Positions 52,850 to 60,783 of a stretch of 64,000 nucleotides of DNA are shown here, piece by piece (the stretch's first letter is position 1; each line of letters begins with the position of its first letter). The position numbers and the translations under genes are program-made. This stretch comes from JANPPS01 sp965246925 (GTDB taxonomy: Bacteria > Pseudomonadota > Alphaproteobacteria > Acetobacterales > Acetobacteraceae). Below the pieces are notes generated by a model that saw nothing but the letters and a program-made list of their open reading frames with translations, did not search any database and was not told the DNA's origin. The stretch spans positions 3,844,001 to 3,908,000 of the forward strand of contig OZ251994.1 in assembly GCA_965246925.1 (NCBI GenBank), given 5' to 3'.

Positions 52850-53437
52850 ATGCTGACCGGCGGAATTCACTCGGTCGCGGTATTCTGCGGCTCGCGCTTC
52901 GGCGCCGACCCGGCGTTCCGCGCCGCCGCGGCCGAGCTGGGCGCCGGCATCGCCCGGGCCGGCTGGCGGCTGGTTTACGGCGGCGGGCGCGTGGGCCTGA
53001 TGGGGGTCACCGCCGATGCGGCGCTGGCAGGAGGGGGTGACGTGCTGGGCATCATTCCCGAGTTCCTGCAGCGGCGGGAGGTCGCGCATGGCGGCGTCGG
53101 CCGCATGGTCGTGACCGCAACCATGCACGACCGGAAGCGCATGATGTTCGACGCCTCCTCCGCCTTCGTCACCATGCCAGGCGGCCTCGGTACGTTCGAT
53201 GAAACGGTCGAGATCACCACCTGGCGGCAACTGGCGCTGCACGACAAGCCGATCCTGATCTGCGACGTCGGCGGCTGGGCTCAGCCCTACCTGCGCATGA
53301 TCGACGCCGCGGTGCAGACCGGATTCGCAGACCCCGATGCAGCGTCGTTATACGAGGTCTTGCCCGACGTGGCATCGGTCCTGGCGCGCCTGCACGAACT
53401 CCACCCCGCACTCACCGACGCGATCGACCGCGCCTGA
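52850..53437 (+). CDS. LOG family protein (cytokinin riboside 5'-monophosphate phosphoribohydrolase-like)
   Basis: A 195-residue nucleotide-binding enzyme of the Rossmann type. It starts HSVAVFCGSRFGADPAFRAA, followed by LVYGGGRVGLMGVTADAALA and the hallmark VTMPGGLGTFDETVEITTWR (PGGxGTxxE). The family cleaves nucleoside 5'-monophosphates to base and ribose phosphate; in bacteria the natural substrate is often unclear. It is the last clear core gene before tRNA-Pro and the island. Confidence 0.92.
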   Translation: MLTGGIHSVAVFCGSRFGADPAFRAAAAELGAGIARAGWRLVYGGGRVGLMGVTADAALAGGGDVLGIIPEFLQRREVAHGGVGRMVVTATMHDRKRMMFDASSAFVTMPGGLGTFDETVEITTWRQLALHDKPILICDVGGWAQPYLRMIDAAVQTGFADPDAASLYEVLPDVASVLARLHELHPALTDAIDRA

Positions 53438-53480
53438 CGCTTGCGGCCCCGGCTATGGCGGTCTATACGCGCCGCTCAGT

Positions 53481-53557
53481 CGGGGCGTAGTACAGCCTGG
53501 TAGTACGCTTGCTTCGGGAGCAAGAGGCCGGAGGTTCGAATCCTCTCGCCCCGACCA
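53481..53557 (+). tRNA. tRNA-Pro (anticodon CGG)
   Basis: A 77-base cloverleaf including the encoded CCA. The acceptor stem is CGGGGCG/CGCCCCG. The anticodon stem CTTGC/GCAAG carries the loop TTCGGGA, hence anticodon CGG for CCG codons. The T loop is TTCGAAT with a stem containing one G-U pair. Discriminator A and CCA end at 53557. It lies at the edge of the restriction-modification island and is a plausible integration site. Confidence 0.95.
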
Positions 53558-53612
53558 ATCCGCATTTTCTAACCTATTGTGGTGCAGGGACATTTCGGCA
53601 GAGCAAACGTTT

Positions 53613-53649
53613 ATGTTCCCACATTGAGCCGTTATTGTTTCCCACTTTG
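53613..53649. other. A/T-rich stretch with repeated TTCCCAC words, possible IS21-type end
   Basis: Just after tRNA-Pro, TGTTCCCAC (53613-53621) and TGTTTCCCACTTTGG (53635-53649) are followed by a related TGGTCCCCATG. Spaced repeats of this wording are typical of IS21-family termini. No transposase is nearby, so at most a terminal scrap remains. Confidence 0.3.
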
Positions 53650-53679
53650 GTCCCCATGTGTTACGCTTTCCGAGCGGCG

Positions 53680-53935
53680 GCTGTGCCCCGGGAGTGGACG
53701 CGAATGCTGCCACGACATGCCCGGCCTCGTGGACGGCGGCGAGCCAGATGTCATCCGGCGATCGGAAGTCGTTTCCGCCGATTTCAGCGAGGAGGTCGGT
53801 CAACTGCATCTCGCGACTTACGAGACGCACCCTCCGTCGCGCGCCACGGACGATCAGTTCGCCCCGCTGGCACCTGCTGCCGCCATCGCCGCGTCAGAAA
53901 GGTTCTCACCGACGAGGTCGTCGCCAAGACCAACC
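53680..53935 (-). pseudogene. Remnant of an AAA ATPase / M41 (FtsH-like) metalloprotease gene
   Basis: On the minus strand LGDDLVGENLSDAAMAAAGA followed by SGAN is readable, resembling the end of an AAA lid. After a frameshift near 53860, RGARRRVRLVSREMQLTDLL is followed by AEIGGNDFRSPDDIWLAAVH and EAGHVVAAFAS. The HEAGH zinc-protease motif lies at about 53717-53731. Family similarity stops near 53685. The ATPase domain and most of the protease domain are absent, so this is a decayed internal piece left between tRNA-Pro and the restriction genes. It explains most of the 467-base gap before res. Confidence 0.65.
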
Positions 53936-54024
53936 CGGCCTCGCCACCGCGAACTTCGACGCGATGACATCGGATCGTAAACCAGTCATCCTGCCTCGGT
54001 GCGAATTCCCGGACGGCCAGGTGA

Positions 54025-57000
54025 ATGACAGCAAGCTTCTACGAACAGCCGATCCTCAATTCGCCGTACGAGCCGCCTTCGCGCCACCACGCGCTGGACG
54101 ATGACGGCCAGCCGCTCGACGAGCCGCCGCGGGAAGGGCGCCGGCTGTCGAAGCTCATCACGCCCGTCCCGAAAGCCCGCAAGAAGCAGGGCAAGTCGAA
54201 ACAGGGCACGTTCGTCATGCCGGACGCAAACGACCTGTCGACCGGCGATCAGGAATACAACCCCACCTGGGTCATCAACGAGGTCCGCAATTACGTCGCC
54301 GCCTGGCGCAGCCTGCCCAATCCAGGCGACTGGGGAGTGTCCCCCACGACGCAGCGCCTGCTCATGCACTGGCGGCAGCACGAGTTCGCGCAACAGAAGC
54401 CCTTCTTCTGCCAGATCGAGGCTGTCGAGACGGTCATCTGGCTGACCGAGGTCTCGACCCGCGACCGCCGTCATGAGCGGATCCGCAAGCACCTGGTCGG
54501 CGCAAACGAGCAATCCAAATCAGAGCTGTTCCGAACGGCGCTGAAGATGGCGACGGGCAGCGGCAAGACCACCGTCATGGCCATGCTCATCGCCTGGCAT
54601 ACGCTGAACGCGGTCCGGTCCCCGGCCAGCAGACTCTACAGCCGCGGGTTCCTGATCGTCACGCCGGGCATCACCATCAAGGACCGCCTGCGCGTCCTAC
54701 AGCCCAACGACGCCGACAACTACTACGACCGCCGCGAGCTGGTGCCGCGCGACATGCTGCTGGATATGCAGAAGGCGAAGATCGTCATCCTGAACTATCA
54801 CGCCTTCAAGCCGCGCGAGACGCTGGAGATCACCAAGACCGGGCGCGCGGTCCTCTTCGGCCGGGAGGAGGCGCCCCGCACGCTCGAGAATGACGGCCAG
54901 ATGCTCAAGCGTGCCGCGGACGAGCTGATGGGCTTCAAGGGCGTCGTGGTCCTGAACGACGAGGCCCACCATTGCTACCGGGAGAAGTCCGACCGCGACG
55001 AGGACATCGGTGCGGACGAGCGCGAGGATGCCAACGCCAACGCGGAGGCCGCGCGCCTCTGGATCGGCGGACTGGAGGCGGTGAAGCGTAAGCTCGGCAT
55101 CACCGCGCTATACGACTTGTCGGCCACGCCGTTCTTCCTGCGCGGCTCCGGCTATCGCGAGGGCACGCTGTTCCCCTGGACGGTCAGCGACTTCTCTTTG
55201 ATGGACGCGATCGAGAGCGGCATCGTGAAGCTGCCGCGCATCCCCGTCGCAGACAACCTGCCGACCGGCGAAAGCCCGATCTACCGCAACCTCTGGGACC
55301 ACATCGGCAAGCGCATGCCGAAAGCCGGGCGCGCCAAAGGCGGTAAGAACAACCCGCTCGACATCCCGAACGAGCTGCAGACCGCGCTCTACGCCCTGTA
55401 TGGCCACTACGAGAAGGTCTTCGAGCAGTGGTCGATCGCAGGCATCGACGTCCCGCCCGTGTTCATCGTCGTCTGCAACAACACCTCCACGTCCGAGCTC
55501 GTCCACGAGTGGATCGCCGGCTTCGAGCGCGATGGCGAGGACGAGCAGACCCGGTTCCAGGACGGCCATCTGCGCCTGTTCCGCAACTACGACGAACATG
55601 GCGCGCGCCTGGCCCGGCCGAACACCCTCCTGATTGACAGCGAGCAGATCGAATCCGGCGAGGCGCTCGACCCGGCCTTCCGCACCGCCGTCGGCCCCGA
55701 GATCGAGGCGTTCCGCCGCGAGAAGATGCAGCGAGAGGGCGCCGGGAGTGGCGCGGACGCCATCTCGGACACCGAACTGCTGCGCGAGGTTATGAACACC
55801 GTCGGCCGCAAAGGGCGCCTGGGCGAGACCGTGCGCTGCGTCGTCTCCGTCTCGATGCTGACCGAGGGCTGGGACACCAACACCGTCACCCACATCCTGG
55901 GCGTCCGCGCCTTCGGCACCCAGCTGCTGTGCGAACAGGTGGTCGGCCGTGGCCTGCGCCGCCAGTCCTACGAACTGAACGCGCACGGCCTGTTCGACGC
56001 CGAGTACGCCGACATCATGGGCATCCCGTTCGACTTCGCCGCCCAGCCGGTCCTCACCAAGCCCAAGCCGCCCAAGCCCACCACGCAGGTCAAGGCGATC
56101 AAGGACCGCGATGCCCTCGAGATCATCTTCCCCCGTGTCACCGGCTATCGCATGGCGTTGCCGGATGAGCGGGTCGAGGCCGTGTTCACCAACGACTCGC
56201 GCCTCGAACTCACGCCCGAGCAGGTCGGCGCCTGCCGGTTCCGCATGGAGGGCATCGTCGGCGAGGGCGTGGACATGAACGTCGACGTGCTGGACAGCAA
56301 GCGCATCAGCACCATCGGCTACGAACTCGCCAAGCACCTGCTGTTCACCCGCTTCCGCGATGGCAGCGAACCCCCGCGGATGCACCTCTTCGGCGACATC
56401 AAGCGCATCGCGAACCGCTGGCTGTCGGACGGCTACCTTGTCTGCCTCGGTAGCACCAAGCCCGCGATGCTCTGCTACCCCGAGCTGCTGGATCGTGCCG
56501 CCGAGTTGATCTTCCTGGCCTGCCAGACCGACACGCCGGGCGGGGGCGGCATCCGCGCCATCCTCGACCCCTACACGCCCACGGGCAGCAGCCGCTTCGT
56601 CAACTTCTTCACGTCCAAGCCCCTGTTCACCACCGCGCCCACGAAGTGCCACGTGAACCACGTGGTGCTGGACAGCGACTGGGAGGCGGAGTTCGCGCAG
56701 GTCGCCGAAGCGCATCCGCAGGTGCTCGCCTACGTGAAGAACCAGGGCATGCAGTTCGAGGTATCCTACCGCGACGGCGCGCAGGCCCGGCGCTACTGGC
56801 CCGACTACATCGTCCGCGTCGATGATCGTCTCGCGCCCGTTCCGGGCGACGGCGGCGACGACCCGCTGAACATCGTCATCGAGGTCAAGGGCTTCCGGAA
56901 CAACGACGCCCAGCTCAAGGCCGAGACCATGCGCGCCCGCTGGGTGCCCGGCGTCAACGCCCTCGGCACCCACGGCCGCTGGGCCTTCGCCGAGTTCCGC

Positions 57001-57063
57001 GACGTCTACGAGATCGAGGCCGCCTTTGCACAACTGGTTGCGGACGTCACAGGCCGTGCATGA
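54025..57063 (+). CDS. res: Type III-like restriction endonuclease subunit (Res, BPTD_3080-like)
   Basis: A 1012-residue SF2 helicase-nuclease. Motif I is ALKMATGSGKTTVMAMLIAW near residue 175, the DEAH box is VVVLNDEAHHCYR near 311, motif III is LYDLSATPFF, and motif VI is CEQVVGRGLRRQSYE. The C-terminal PD-(D/E)XK nuclease shows YWPDYIV and then NIVIEVKGFRNND near residues 925-955. It translocates on DNA and cuts, presumably together with the Mod encoded 0.6 kb downstream. Composition is similar to the host. The C-terminus overlaps no gene; a short palindromic repeat and a GIY-YIG gene follow. Confidence 0.93.
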   Translation: MTASFYEQPILNSPYEPPSRHHALDDDGQPLDEPPREGRRLSKLITPVPKARKKQGKSKQGTFVMPDANDLSTGDQEYNPTWVINEVRNYVAAWRSLPNPGDWGVSPTTQRLLMHWRQHEFAQQKPFFCQIEAVETVIWLTEVSTRDRRHERIRKHLVGANEQSKSELFRTALKMATGSGKTTVMAMLIAWHTLNAVRSPASRLYSRGFLIVTPGITIKDRLRVLQPNDADNYYDRRELVPRDMLLDMQKAKIVILNYHAFKPRETLEITKTGRAVLFGREEAPRTLENDGQMLKRAADELMGFKGVVVLNDEAHHCYREKSDRDEDIGADEREDANANAEAARLWIGGLEAVKRKLGITALYDLSATPFFLRGSGYREGTLFPWTVSDFSLMDAIESGIVKLPRIPVADNLPTGESPIYRNLWDHIGKRMPKAGRAKGGKNNPLDIPNELQTALYALYGHYEKVFEQWSIAGIDVPPVFIVVCNNTSTSELVHEWIAGFERDGEDEQTRFQDGHLRLFRNYDEHGARLARPNTLLIDSEQIESGEALDPAFRTAVGPEIEAFRREKMQREGAGSGADAISDTELLREVMNTVGRKGRLGETVRCVVSVSMLTEGWDTNTVTHILGVRAFGTQLLCEQVVGRGLRRQSYELNAHGLFDAEYADIMGIPFDFAAQPVLTKPKPPKPTTQVKAIKDRDALEIIFPRVTGYRMALPDERVEAVFTNDSRLELTPEQVGACRFRMEGIVGEGVDMNVDVLDSKRISTIGYELAKHLLFTRFRDGSEPPRMHLFGDIKRIANRWLSDGYLVCLGSTKPAMLCYPELLDRAAELIFLACQTDTPGGGGIRAILDPYTPTGSSRFVNFFTSKPLFTTAPTKCHVNHVVLDSDWEAEFAQVAEAHPQVLAYVKNQGMQFEVSYRDGAQARRYWPDYIVRVDDRLAPVPGDGGDDPLNIVIEVKGFRNNDAQLKAETMRARWVPGVNALGTHGRWAFAEFRDVYEIEAAFAQLVADVTGRA

Positions 57064-57083
57064 CCCATACGTTCCGCCACCCC

Positions 57084-57116
57084 GTCATCGCGAGCGAGGC
57101 CGCGGCTTGCAATGAC
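57084..57116. repeat. Palindromic repeat copy A (short form)
   Basis: GTCATCGCGAGC and GCTTGCAATGAC are inverted with two mismatches around a nine-base centre. The outer word GTCAT-GCGAG is shared with copies B and C further on. This copy covers the start codon region of the GIY-YIG gene. Confidence 0.7.
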
Positions 57117-57411
57117 CAGGGAAAGGCATCCAGCGGTTTACATGATGGCCAGCGCCCGCAACGGCACGATCGACGTCGGCGTGACCTCGAATCTGGTGCT
57201 ACGCGCCTTCCAGCACCGGACTGCAGCCATCCCTGGCTTTACCGCCCGTTATGGCTGCAAGGTGCTGGTGTGGTTCGAACAGCACGCCGGCATGACCGCC
57301 GCCATCACCCGCGAAAAGCAGATCAAGGCAGGCTCCCGCGCGCGAAAGCTCGCGCTCATCGAGGCCGCAAACCCAACTTGGCGCGACCTTTATGAGGATA
57401 TTCTCGGATGA
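57112..57411 (+). CDS. GIY-YIG nuclease-like protein (UPF0213 type) with altered YIG motif
   Basis: A 99-residue protein: HPAVYMMASARNGTIDVGVT, NLVLRAFQHR, then ITREKQIKAGSRARKLALIE and NPTWRDLYEDI. This matches small single-domain GIY-YIG (UPF0213/YhbQ-like) proteins, with the catalytic-type Arg and Glu in place. The second motif, normally GTLYIGVT, reads GTIDVGVT, so the expected Tyr is Asp; activity may be lost or changed. The ATG lies within repeat copy A. Genes of this sort often spread near repeats; a role in the restriction system is not established. Confidence 0.8.
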   Translation: MTRERHPAVYMMASARNGTIDVGVTSNLVLRAFQHRTAAIPGFTARYGCKVLVWFEQHAGMTAAITREKQIKAGSRARKLALIEAANPTWRDLYEDILG

Positions 57412-57444
57412 GTCTGTCATTCCAGATCAAAGGCCATCATGTCC

Positions 57445-57536
57445 CGTCAACGCGAGCGCTTGCGAAGCGATCCAGAGCCTCGAACGCGCTCGTGCGGCCC
57501 TGGACTGCTTCGTCGCAAGCGCTCCTCGCAGTGACG
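57445..57536. repeat. Palindromic repeat copy B
   Basis: The left arm starts CGTCAACGCGAGCGCTTGCG and continues to ATCCAG; the right arm starts CTGGACTGCTTC and ends CAGTGACG. Together they form a long imperfect inverted repeat of 92 bp with a central loop of about 25 bases. It lies between the GIY-YIG gene and the DUF2283 fragment, and is related to copies A and C. Confidence 0.8.
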
Positions 57537-57577
57537 ACGGCGGAGCGAACCGGATCGAACATCAGGGAGGACGCAGC

Positions 57578-57661
57578 ATGAAGCTTTCCTATGACGCCGA
57601 AACCGACAGCCTCTACATCGAGCTTCGGGCCGGACCCGGCACCGACACCCGCGTCGCCTGA
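57578..57661 (+). CDS. Truncated DUF2283 protein
   Basis: Only 27 residues, MKLSYDAETDSLYIELRAGP followed by GTDTRVA and a stop. The opening is the DUF2283 start, a family usually about 60-70 residues long, so the second half is missing. A strong ribosome site (AGGGAGG) precedes the ATG, and the mod start is 14 bases after the stop. It is either a relic or a translated leader that couples to mod. The function of DUF2283 is unknown; members often sit next to toxin or defence genes. Confidence 0.6.
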   Translation: MKLSYDAETDSLYIELRAGPGTDTRVA

Positions 57662-57675
57662 GCGAAAGACCAGCA

Positions 57676-60600
57676 ATGGCCCGCCCCCCACTCCCGCCTA
57701 AAACCAACCCGAAACGGGTCGAAACCCTCACCCATCCCGCGGACCACCGGCGCAACATCCCGACCGCCGAGTTCCAGTCGCTGGCGCAGCAGATGGAGGA
57801 GGGGGCGCCCGTGCCGCCGGCCCGCTATACGCGCGCGGCGCCGCTGCCGCCGGGCGAGACGCGGCCGCGCGACCCGGACCTCGATCCGCAGATCGTCTGG
57901 CGTGGCATGAAGATCAAGCTGACGCCCGCGCAACGGGCGCAGTTGCAGGAGACGGGCGAGATCGAGCTGGGCGACGCGCAGATCGTCTGGCGCGGCAAGG
58001 ATACGCAGGACTGGTCCGACCTCGTGGTCAACCCGCCGCCGATCTACATCCAGGAGAAGGTGCACCCGAAGGCGATCATCGACGCCCTGCGCCGCGACGC
58101 GCGATTGCGGCAGGCGGAGGCCCGGCGGCAGGACTCCGACCCGGCACCCGACCTGTTCGCCGACTTCAATGGGCTGGACGACCCGGAGGCCAAGCTGGAT
58201 TTCTACCAGCACGACCAGCACTGGTCGAACCGCATGATCCTGGGCGACAGCCTGCAGGTGATGGCGAGCCTGGCCGAGCGCGAGGGGCTGCGCGGCAAGG
58301 TGCAGTGCATCTATCTCGACCCGCCCTACGGCATCAAGTTCAACAGCAACTGGCAGGTGAGCACCCAGAGCCGCGACGTGAAGGACGGCAAGATCGCCGA
58401 CGTGTCGCGTGAGCCGGAGCAGGTGAAGGCGTTCCGCGACACATGGAAGGACGGCATCCATTCGTATTTGACCTATCTGCGGGATCGGCTGACGGTGGCG
58501 CGGGAACTGCTGACGGAGAGCGGGTCGATCTTCGTGCAGATTGGGGATGAGAACGTTCACCGCGTTCGGGCGGTTATGGATGAGGTGTTCGGGGCAGAGA
58601 ATTACATTGCAGGAATTTCGTTCATCAAAACGACCAGCGCAACATCGGAGTTCTTAGCAAGCACCTTCGACTATATTCTGTTGTATGGGAAGGATCGGAA
58701 TGTTTTGAAGCATCGGCCAGTCTTCTTCATCAAAAGTCTCGGGGGAAAGGGAGCTAGCCAGTATGTCTGGGGCCGGACAACCAGCTTAGAAGATGTCCGT
58801 CTCGGGGGCGAAGTTGCGGTGGAGCATGTTCGGGTTTTCGCCGCTTCCGATATGAAGGGCCAATCTGGCGGGGCTAGCACACAGTTCTCAGTAGAACTTG
58901 CTGGTAGGTCGTTCCACTACGGAAAAGGGGGTTGGAAGACAAATCGCGTAGGCATCGAGCGTGCGCAGAAGGCAGACAGACTCAAGCCCATCGGAAATAG
59001 TCTCATGTACCGTCGTTACATCGATGACTTCTCCGTTTCCCCAATCGGAAATAGCTGGGATGATGTGTTGTCGACCGGCTTCTCAGATCAACGCTTCTAC
59101 GTTGTACAGACTGGAGCTAAGGTCATCGAACGTTGCATCCTCATGGCCACCGACCCGGGCGACGTCGTGCTCGACCCTACCTGCGGCTCCGGAACCACGG
59201 CCGCCGTCGCCGAGCAATGGGGTCGCCGCTGGATCACCATCGACACGTCCCGCGTCGCTCTCGCCCTCGCCCGCACCAGGCTGATGGCCACCAAGCACCC
59301 CTACTACCTCCTCGCAGACAGCCCTGAAGGCCGCGCCAAGGAACAGTCCGTCTCCGGACGTGTCCAGCCCGACACGCCCACCCGCCACGACGTCCGCCAC
59401 GGCTTCGTCTACGAGCGCGCGCCGCACGTCACCCTCAAATCCATCGCCAACAACGCCGAGATCGACGTGCTGTGGGAGGAGGCGCAAACGACGCTCGAAC
59501 CCCTGCGCGCCACCCTCAACGCCGCCCTCGGCCGGACCGCCCCCACCCCGTCATTGCGAGGCGAAGCCGAAGCAATCCAGGAGCACCCAGCCGGATTCGT
59601 GCCGCATGGCCCTGGATCGCCACGCCGCCAAGCGGCGGCTCGCGATGACGGGGTGGGGCTAGCGCCCTGGGAGGAGTGGCAAATCCCCCGTGACCCCGAC
59701 GCCGCCTGGCCCGCGGAAGCCAAGCAGGCCCACGCCGCCTGGTGGAACGCGCGCATCGAGCGGCAGCGGCGCATCGACGCCTCCATCGCCCGCAAGGCCG
59801 ATATCGAATACCTCTACGACCGCCCCTACGAAGACCGCTCCCGCATCCGCGTCGCCGGACCGTTCACCGTCGAGAGCCTATCGCCCCACCGCGTCGTGCC
59901 CGCCGACGAGGACGAACTGCTAAATACCCCGGCCGCGGCCGAGCCGGACGGACCGCCCCGTCCGCAGGCGGCGCGCCGGCGCGGCGCCACCCCGCCCGTG
60001 GATTTCGCCGACATGGTGCTGGAGCACCTCCGCACCGCGGGCGTGCACCAGTCGCAGAGGGCCGACAGCATCCGCTTCACCAGCCTCGTCCCCTGGCCCG
60101 GCGTCTATATCGGTGCCGAAGGCCGCTTCCTCGATGGCAAGCCGGGGGAAGGCGAGACGGAACGACGGGCCGCGATCCTGTTCGGCCCCGAATTCGGCAC
60201 CCTGTCCCGTACCGACCTCGTCACCGCAGCGCGCGAGGCCTCCGAATCTCGGTTCGACGTGCTGATCGCCTGCGCCTTCAACTACGACGCCCACGCGTCC
60301 GAGCTGACCAAGCTCGGCCCGATGCCGATCCTGAAGGCCCGCATGAACCCCGACCTGCATATGGCCGATGACCTGAAGAACACCGGGCGCGGCAACCTGT
60401 TCGTCGTGTTCGGCGAACCCGACCTGGTGGTGGAGACAGTCGAAGACCAACCCGACATGGTCCGCATCCGCATCCTCGGCGTGGACGTGTTCGACCCACA
60501 AACCGGAGACATTCGCTCCGGCGACACCAAAAGCATCGCCGCCTGGTTCATCGACACCGACTACAACGAAGAAAGCTTCTTCGTCCGCCACGCCTACTTC

Positions 60601-60783
60601 CTCGGCGCCCAGGACCCCTACAAGTCGCTCAAGGCGGCGCTACGGGCGGAGATCGACGAGGAAGCCTGGGCCACCCTCTACCGCGACGTCTCCCGCCCCT
60701 TCGCGCGGCCGGAGACGGGGCGTATTGCAGTGAAAGTAATCAATCACTTCGGTGACGAGGTCATGAAGGTGTTCAGCATATGA
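57676..60783 (+). CDS. mod: Type III-like DNA methyltransferase / specificity subunit (Mod)
   Basis: A 1035-residue beta-class adenine methyltransferase. Motif IV (CIYLDPPYGIKFNSNW) is at about residue 215 and the SAM-binding motif I (VVLDPTCGSGTTAAVAEQWG) at about 500, the order of the beta class. The target-recognition region between them has much lower G+C than the flanks. After the methylase core, residues 622-661 are encoded by a palindromic repeat inserted in frame. A long C-terminal region follows (FADMVLEHLRTAGVHQSQRA, then IAAWFIDTDYNEESFFVRHA), which is seen in BPTD_3080-type partners. It protects host DNA and gives specificity to Res. The stop overlaps the DUF445 start. Confidence 0.93.
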   Translation: MARPPLPPKTNPKRVETLTHPADHRRNIPTAEFQSLAQQMEEGAPVPPARYTRAAPLPPGETRPRDPDLDPQIVWRGMKIKLTPAQRAQLQETGEIELGDAQIVWRGKDTQDWSDLVVNPPPIYIQEKVHPKAIIDALRRDARLRQAEARRQDSDPAPDLFADFNGLDDPEAKLDFYQHDQHWSNRMILGDSLQVMASLAEREGLRGKVQCIYLDPPYGIKFNSNWQVSTQSRDVKDGKIADVSREPEQVKAFRDTWKDGIHSYLTYLRDRLTVARELLTESGSIFVQIGDENVHRVRAVMDEVFGAENYIAGISFIKTTSATSEFLASTFDYILLYGKDRNVLKHRPVFFIKSLGGKGASQYVWGRTTSLEDVRLGGEVAVEHVRVFAASDMKGQSGGASTQFSVELAGRSFHYGKGGWKTNRVGIERAQKADRLKPIGNSLMYRRYIDDFSVSPIGNSWDDVLSTGFSDQRFYVVQTGAKVIERCILMATDPGDVVLDPTCGSGTTAAVAEQWGRRWITIDTSRVALALARTRLMATKHPYYLLADSPEGRAKEQSVSGRVQPDTPTRHDVRHGFVYERAPHVTLKSIANNAEIDVLWEEAQTTLEPLRATLNAALGRTAPTPSLRGEAEAIQEHPAGFVPHGPGSPRRQAAARDDGVGLAPWEEWQIPRDPDAAWPAEAKQAHAAWWNARIERQRRIDASIARKADIEYLYDRPYEDRSRIRVAGPFTVESLSPHRVVPADEDELLNTPAAAEPDGPPRPQAARRRGATPPVDFADMVLEHLRTAGVHQSQRADSIRFTSLVPWPGVYIGAEGRFLDGKPGEGETERRAAILFGPEFGTLSRTDLVTAAREASESRFDVLIACAFNYDAHASELTKLGPMPILKARMNPDLHMADDLKNTGRGNLFVVFGEPDLVVETVEDQPDMVRIRILGVDVFDPQTGDIRSGDTKSIAAWFIDTDYNEESFFVRHAYFLGAQDPYKSLKAALRAEIDEEAWATLYRDVSRPFARPETGRIAVKVINHFGDEVMKVFSI
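59541..59658. repeat. Palindromic repeat copy C, in frame inside mod
   Basis: The terminal arms share CCCCACCCCGTCAT (59541-59554) and its complement ATGACGGGGTGGGG (59645-59658), a perfect 14-base inverted repeat; further inside, GCGAG and ATCCAGG also match with some mismatches. The 118-bp element is read through by mod without a stop and encodes SLRGEAEAIQEHPAGF and the Arg-rich sequence after it. Confidence 0.85.

Noticed and set aside
53453..53650. Minus-strand reading frame through tRNA-Pro (WSGREDSNLRPLAPEA)
   Set aside because: This wording is the well-known false translation of tRNA sequence.
57894..58005. Near-identical CAGATCGTCTGGCG words about 80 bases apart in mod
   Set aside because: They encode a short repeated peptide (QIVWRG) in the N-terminal region; too short to mean a duplication of interest.
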